DNA of 10,083 nucleotides from DATDRM01 sp035291705 (GTDB lineage: Bacteria > Chloroflexota > Anaerolineae > Anaerolineales > UBA4823). Positions 6,977 through 10,083 of this stretch are shown in pieces (position 1 is the first letter of the stretch; each line of letters begins with the position of its first letter). The position numbers were made by a program, and so were the translations under genes. The DNA lies in contig DATDRM010000346.1 in assembly GCA_035291705.1 (NCBI GenBank), forward strand, positions 1 to 10,083, in the 5' to 3' direction. The notes below the pieces were generated by a model. It made no database searches, was not told where the DNA came from, and saw nothing but the letters and a program-made list of their open reading frames with translations.

Positions 6977-7020
6977 AAGTCTTGCTTGAGAAGGAAAAGT
7001 ACTCTCAAGGAAGACTTTTC
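6977..7020 (+). terminator. Terminator-like hairpin in the riboswitch expression platform
   Basis: AAGTCTT-G-CTTGAGA (6977-6991) pairs with TCTCAAG-G-AAGACTT (7003-7017): two perfect seven-pair segments separated by a G-G mismatch, with an 11-base loop. It ends in CTTTTC, a short U-run. CTTCAC (6926-6931) can pair with GTGAAG (6974-6979) and invade the base of the stem, as an antiterminator would. The U-run is weak for an intrinsic terminator, so a purely structural role is also possible. Confidence 0.5.
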
Positions 7021-7030
7021 TGGTTAAAGC

Positions 7031-7064
7031 CCTCTAAATAGGACCAGTTCGGCAACGGGAGAGG
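7031..7064 (+). promoter_or_regulatory. Ribosome-binding site within a sequestering hairpin
   Basis: The Shine-Dalgarno AGAGG (7060-7064) lies four bases before the ATG at 7069. It is complementary to CCTCT at 7031-7035. Inside this pair a small CC-GTT / AAC-GG stem with a CGGC loop (7044-7058) brings the two strands together. This offers a translational layer to control of the lipoprotein. It could work with or instead of the upstream terminator-like hairpin. Confidence 0.45.
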
Positions 7065-7068
7065 AATA

Positions 7069-8622
7069 ATGATTGCCGCTGCACATGCCAACCTTTTCAG
7101 AGACATAAAAAATAAACTTGTTATCGATCCTCGCGAGATTCTGTTATTTATACTCTTCTCGATCGCCCTGTTGGTAAGCAGTTGTACGGAAAGCGGAAAA
7201 CCAAGTCCCTCAAAAACCGGAAATTTCTCCAATAGCGAGGTTTTAGGTCAGCCGAGTGGAGCTGAGGTAGCCTCTCCGTCAGCTGACTTACTGGGGGAAA
7301 TTTATCTGGTCGACCCGTTATTCACAGAGTTTTACGAAATACTGGGTGGGAAGGATACGCTTGGACCTGTTATCTCGCCTCTGTTCGAATCTGGCAACCT
7401 AAAGGAGCAATATGTCGAAGCTGGGTTGATGGTTTTCGACGAGACGGCGACCGGTAGTAACCGATTCCGGCTGGCTCCGTTGGGATTGGAGTTTGGCAGC
7501 TCCGACCCGAGCACACCAGAACCATTGCAACCAGGAGGGCGCTATATCGATGGGCGCCTGATCCCGGCGGAGTATCTTTTTATGTACGATAAGCTGGGTG
7601 GAGCGCGTTATGTCGGTCGTCCGCTGACTGAGGCGCGATATAACCCAAGGAAGCAACGCAGCGAACAATATTTTGAAAATCTTGGTTTTTATCATTTTGA
7701 TCAAGATCCTCCCGGAGTTGTGCACTTGTTGGCATACGGCGCCTACGCTTGTGACCGGAGCTGTCGCCATTCTGCCCCCTTGGCAAGCATCCCCATGCGG
7801 CAATTAGTATTGCCAGAAGCTTTCCAGCCGATGGTGCAGCAATTGGGGTCTGCGATTACGGGGAGAATGTTGGCTGAACCACACCGCACGGCAGGGGAGA
7901 AGCAGGCGGTGATCTTTGAAAACCTGGTACTGGTCGTTGACCGAAAAAAACCAGGGGGAGTGACGTTGCTACCAATCGTGGAAAGCACTGGATTCCAACG
8001 ACAATCGCTCGTAGCGCGACAAAATAATCCGCTAATGAACTTCTATCCAATAGAGAATGACTTAGGTCACAATGTACCGATCTACATTGATGGATTCTTG
8101 CAACAGCTTGGAGGAGTTGATGTCACCGGATTTCCGCTCAGCGAAGTCTTTCCAATTGCTCCAGGGGTATACCAGCAATGTTTCACCAACCTTTGCGTGG
8201 AAGTTAACCTCAATTTACCGGAAGGCGAGCAGCTCAAGCTTGCACCGATCGGCTGGAAGTATAAAGAGATGGTATACGATCAGAGGCAAAGTTTCATAGA
8301 AAGCCAATCGCTCGCAGAAATCGATTTGAAAATTTGGGAAAAGGCTCTCCAAGTGTCGAAGATGGAATCCCAGGTGATCTTTGTGGCTATTTACGAAAAT
8401 GGTGTTCCATTGGTGAACCGGGAACCGGTATTGCTGCTGACATTGCCGGATGGGAGCCAGCTTAAAATGGTGTTCCCGCCAAGCGGGACGGATGGTCGGA
8501 CTTCGTTGCGGCTGGCACCCATCCCAGCATCGAACATGACGTTGATCGATTACACTGTATGCCTATATGGGCTGGAGGGAATGTTCGTGTGTGGAAACGA
8601 TCATTATCAGATCGGAGATTGA
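7069..8622 (+). CDS. Secreted repeat-module lipoprotein under a c-di-GMP riboswitch
   Basis: The 517-residue protein carries a lipoprotein signal: hydrophobic ILLFILFSIALLVSSC with lipidated Cys39. A Ser/Pro-rich spacer (about 40-75) leads to four related modules. Module one (82-143) has FYEILGGKDTLGPVIS, EQYVEAGLMVF and RFRLAPLG. Module two (159-228) has LGGARYVGRPLTE and EQYFENLGFYHF. A shorter module (about 248-291) has LGSAITGRML and VIFENLVLVVD. Module four (333-395) has FLQQLGGVDVTGFPLSE and LKLAPIG. The 'GG...G.P(L/I)(S/T)E...QYFE' pattern is common in exported Chloroflexota proteins, where it appears to be a surface binding module (inference). Residues about 415-517 form a beta-rich, possibly Ig-like domain. 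Paired cysteines at 228/232, 371/376 and 498/508 could form disulfides. The start is fixed by the ribosome-binding site and signal peptide. Surface adhesion or biofilm is a reasonable guess given c-di-GMP control. Confidence 0.88.
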   Translation: MIAAAHANLFRDIKNKLVIDPREILLFILFSIALLVSSCTESGKPSPSKTGNFSNSEVLGQPSGAEVASPSADLLGEIYLVDPLFTEFYEILGGKDTLGPVISPLFESGNLKEQYVEAGLMVFDETATGSNRFRLAPLGLEFGSSDPSTPEPLQPGGRYIDGRLIPAEYLFMYDKLGGARYVGRPLTEARYNPRKQRSEQYFENLGFYHFDQDPPGVVHLLAYGAYACDRSCRHSAPLASIPMRQLVLPEAFQPMVQQLGSAITGRMLAEPHRTAGEKQAVIFENLVLVVDRKKPGGVTLLPIVESTGFQRQSLVARQNNPLMNFYPIENDLGHNVPIYIDGFLQQLGGVDVTGFPLSEVFPIAPGVYQQCFTNLCVEVNLNLPEGEQLKLAPIGWKYKEMVYDQRQSFIESQSLAEIDLKIWEKALQVSKMESQVIFVAIYENGVPLVNREPVLLLTLPDGSQLKMVFPPSGTDGRTSLRLAPIPASNMTLIDYTVCLYGLEGMFVCGNDHYQIGD

Positions 8623-8626
8623 TCTG

Positions 8627-8655
8627 TTAACAAATCCCCAACTTAAGGTTATAAT
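8627..8655 (+). promoter_or_regulatory. Near-consensus sigma-70-type promoter between the two lipoprotein genes
   Basis: TTAACA (8627-8632, five of six matches to TTGACA), a 17-bp spacer and a perfect TATAAT (8650-8655) predict transcription starting near 8661-8663. This gives a leader of about 210 nt before the ATG at 8872. The -35 begins five bases after the upstream stop codon, so the second paralog should be transcribed independently of the riboswitch-controlled one. Confidence 0.65.
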
Positions 8656-8660
8656 AGAAA

Positions 8661-8871
8661 ACGCCCCCCATATATTAGCTTCGGCGTGAGCCATACTGCC
8701 ATATATTGGGCATAGTGAACATTGGTTCAGGAGAGCTGTTGCCAGCCAAATAAGGGAGGCGAAGCAATCCTCTGGCGGCCTGTCTTGGCTTATGCAACGA
8801 GCGATGTGTAAGTAAATTCTTGCCTATTAAGTAAACTCAGGTTATGTTCACGCGCTTTGAGTGAAAAGAGC
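8661..8871 (+). ncRNA. Structured 5' leader of unknown type before the second lipoprotein gene
   Basis: The predicted leader starts with a hairpin ACGCC / GGCGT (8661-8665, 8683-8687) and repeats CCATATATT at 8668 and 8699. The main element is a long imperfect hairpin. GCTGTTGC (8735-8742) pairs with GCAAC-g-AGC (8794-8802, one bulge), AGCCAA (8744-8749) with TTGGCT (8785-8790), and GGAGG (8755-8759) with CCTCT (8769-8773). A small TGAAC-ATTG-GTTCA hairpin (8716-8729) precedes it. Alternative pairings compete with it: GCATA (8710-8714) with TATGC (8791-8795), and TTGCCAG (8739-8745) with CTGGCGG (8772-8778). I recognise no known riboswitch class here. It lacks the GEMM-I core found upstream of the first paralog. 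It may be a leader regulator or merely a stable untranslated region. Confidence 0.4.
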
Positions 8872-10083
8872 ATGCCGAAGTCATCCCCACTCATTATGCT
8901 GATTCTCTTATCTGTGATCACCGCTGCCTGTAATCTTCCCACCCGGCAAAAAACAGCTTCTCAAGTTACCCAACCTCCTAGTAACCGCCTGGTCGAAGCC
9001 TACCCGGTCGACTCCCTTTTTAGTGAATTTTACGCTTTCTTAGGAGGAGAGAGTACGCTGGGACCGGCCATCTCCCCCTTAATTGAATCTGGAAATTTAA
9101 GATTTCAATATACTGAAGCAGGTATGATGGAGTATGACCCGCTGACAACGGTGAGCAAGCGATTCCGACTGGCACCCCTGGGGATTATGCTGGGAGTGGC
9201 TGAGCCGCCCGTACCCGATCCAGGAAAACCCGAAAAACGTTACCTAAATGGGCATGTGATCTATGAAGCGTTCGAGCCGATATACGAAAGATTGGGAGGA
9301 GCACGCTTTGTAGGCAGACCGTTGACGGAAGCACACCATAATCCCGAGAAAAGGCGCATCGAACAGTACTTTGAGAACCTGGGTTTTTACCAGCTCGAGG
9401 ACGACCAGACTGGGAAAGTGTATCTGCTGGCTTATGGGGCTTTTGTCTGCGATCAACAATGCCGCTACCAACCCCCGTCAGCCGGTGTCCCAGGCCAAAT
9501 CCCTTATCTACCAGAACCATACGCTTCAACAATGGCTCACCTGGGATTGGATTTCGTTGGCCTGACACTCACCCAGCCTTACCTGGCTGAAGATGGGAAA
9601 ATGGAGGTCATCTTCCAAAACGTGGTGATGGTGTTGGACACCGCGCGACGGGCGGAGAAGAGTGCGATCGAATTTTCCTTCCGCACATGGTTGCCGGAGG
9701 TGATCTTACTCGGTCCTAAGCGTCTGCCTGGCGAGGAATTGAGCCATTCTGAGCGAACATGGTTACCATTGATCGTGACGATCCGGCCAGGCGACCTTAA
9801 GCCAGTGTTGATGCGGGTGATCCCGCAGGTTTGGTTGCCACTGGTGGTGAAAAGCGACGTTTTGAGCTTGGAAAAAGCCTCTTTACGCCCAATCGTCACT
9901 CTGGTCGGGATTCAAGCGCAGCCACCTGTCTCCCGCCGGAACGATCCGCGGATGGTCTTCTACAAGGTGGAAGGGGAAAAGGGTTACCACGTGCCTGTCT
10001 ATTTCGACGCGTTTTTGCAACAATATGGTGGGTTGGAATTGGCAGGTAGGCCGATCACCGAGGTTTTTCCATTGAAAGACGGG
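8872..10083 (+). CDS. Paralogous repeat-module lipoprotein, C-terminus beyond the window
   Basis: The frame is open for 404 codons from the ATG at 8872 to the window edge. A short lipoprotein signal (IMLILLSVITAAC, Cys20) precedes the same module order as the upstream gene: DSLFSEFYAFLGGESTLGPAISPL, RFRLAPLG, LGGARFVGRPLTE, RIEQYFENLGFY, a C-x3-C (C193, C197), VIFQNVVMVLD, then FLQQYGGLELAGRPITEVFP at the edge. Sequence identity to the neighbour is high over the first two modules, so this is a tandem gene duplication. It differs by about 73 extra residues (about 267-339) made of three 24-residue WLP repeats. The ribosome-binding site (AAAAGAG) is weak. An in-frame TTG at 8857 is an alternative start, but the ATG gives the better signal peptide. 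Its own promoter and leader lie in the 249-nt spacer. A C-terminal beta-rich domain as in the neighbour is expected past the window. Confidence 0.85.
   Translation, partial: MPKSSPLIMLILLSVITAACNLPTRQKTASQVTQPPSNRLVEAYPVDSLFSEFYAFLGGESTLGPAISPLIESGNLRFQYTEAGMMEYDPLTTVSKRFRLAPLGIMLGVAEPPVPDPGKPEKRYLNGHVIYEAFEPIYERLGGARFVGRPLTEAHHNPEKRRIEQYFENLGFYQLEDDQTGKVYLLAYGAFVCDQQCRYQPPSAGVPGQIPYLPEPYASTMAHLGLDFVGLTLTQPYLAEDGKMEVIFQNVVMVLDTARRAEKSAIEFSFRTWLPEVILLGPKRLPGEELSHSERTWLPLIVTIRPGDLKPVLMRVIPQVWLPLVVKSDVLSLEKASLRPIVTLVGIQAQPPVSRRNDPRMVFYKVEGEKGYHVPVYFDAFLQQYGGLELAGRPITEVFPLKDG
9673..9888 (+). repeat. Three tandem 72-bp units encoding 24-residue WLP repeats
   Basis: Trp codons at 9688, 9760 and 9832 are exactly 72 bp apart and each begins a Trp-Leu-Pro. 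The units contain RTWLPEVILL, RTWLPLIVTI and QVWLPLVVKS, each a likely beta strand followed by a turn. The upstream paralog has only a single related strand (VTLLPIVE, residues 298-305) at the equivalent place. The nucleotide match is best around ACATGGTT and has drifted elsewhere, so the expansion is not recent. Confidence 0.65.

Noticed and set aside
8754..8780. Degenerate GEMM-I core in the second leader
   Set aside because: GGGAGGCGAAGC loosely resembles GGGACGCAAAGC, but the GGCAAACC block, the GNRA-capped stem and the 3' GGTTACCG are missing, and the bases are better used in other pairings.
9185..9568. 127-residue minus-strand open frame opposite the second paralog
   Set aside because: It lies fully antisense to a well-supported lipoprotein with clear homology to its neighbour. 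It has no domain signature.
1..10083. CRISPR array, tRNA, rRNA, insertion sequence or attachment site
   Set aside because: I found no regularly spaced repeats with unique spacers, no tRNA- or rRNA-like sequence, no transposase and no flanking direct or terminal repeats of the needed kind.

Overview
The window reads as an accessory stretch of a Gram-positive-like bacterial chromosome, most likely Chloroflexota of the Anaerolineae type. This assignment is an inference. It rests on several exported lipoproteins built from repeated 'GG...G.P(L/I)(S/T)E...QYFE' modules, a NarL-type kinase/regulator pair, a DUF2277-like protein, and overall style. I could not run a taxonomic search. One gene near each end is cut by the window (1-134 and 8872-10083).

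Positions 1-6656 are read from the minus strand. In transcription order they encode: a 797-residue lipoprotein (6656-4263); a 68-residue DUF2277-like protein (4221-4015); a small multi-spanning membrane protein (4011-3502); a two-domain glyoxalase/VOC-fold protein (3449-2580); a NarX/LiaS-type sensor kinase (2495-921) overlapping its response regulator (972-331); an intrinsic terminator (about 266-240); and the start of a further receiver-like protein (134-1). The kinase frame is continuous but carries two in-frame TAA codons, which separate the phospho-accepting histidine from the ATPase domain. As written, the gene is broken while its partner regulator is intact.

Positions 6657-7068 form a divergent intergenic region. 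It contains a well-conserved cyclic-di-GMP class I (GEMM-I) riboswitch aptamer at about 6840-6922, followed by a candidate expression platform: an alternative pairing with the aptamer 3' strand, a long hairpin ending in a short U-run, and a hairpin that covers the ribosome-binding site. The riboswitch precedes a 517-residue secreted lipoprotein (7069-8622).

Only five bases after that gene stops, a near-consensus sigma-70-type promoter (TTAACA, 17 bp, TATAAT) begins. It is followed by a leader of about 210 nt holding a long imperfect hairpin that matches no RNA family I recognise, and then a paralogous lipoprotein (8872 to beyond the window). The paralog has gained about 73 residues, made of three 24-residue WLP repeats. 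The main story is therefore a tandem pair of cell-surface lipoproteins. The first is apparently under c-di-GMP control through RNA; the second has its own promoter and a different structured leader.
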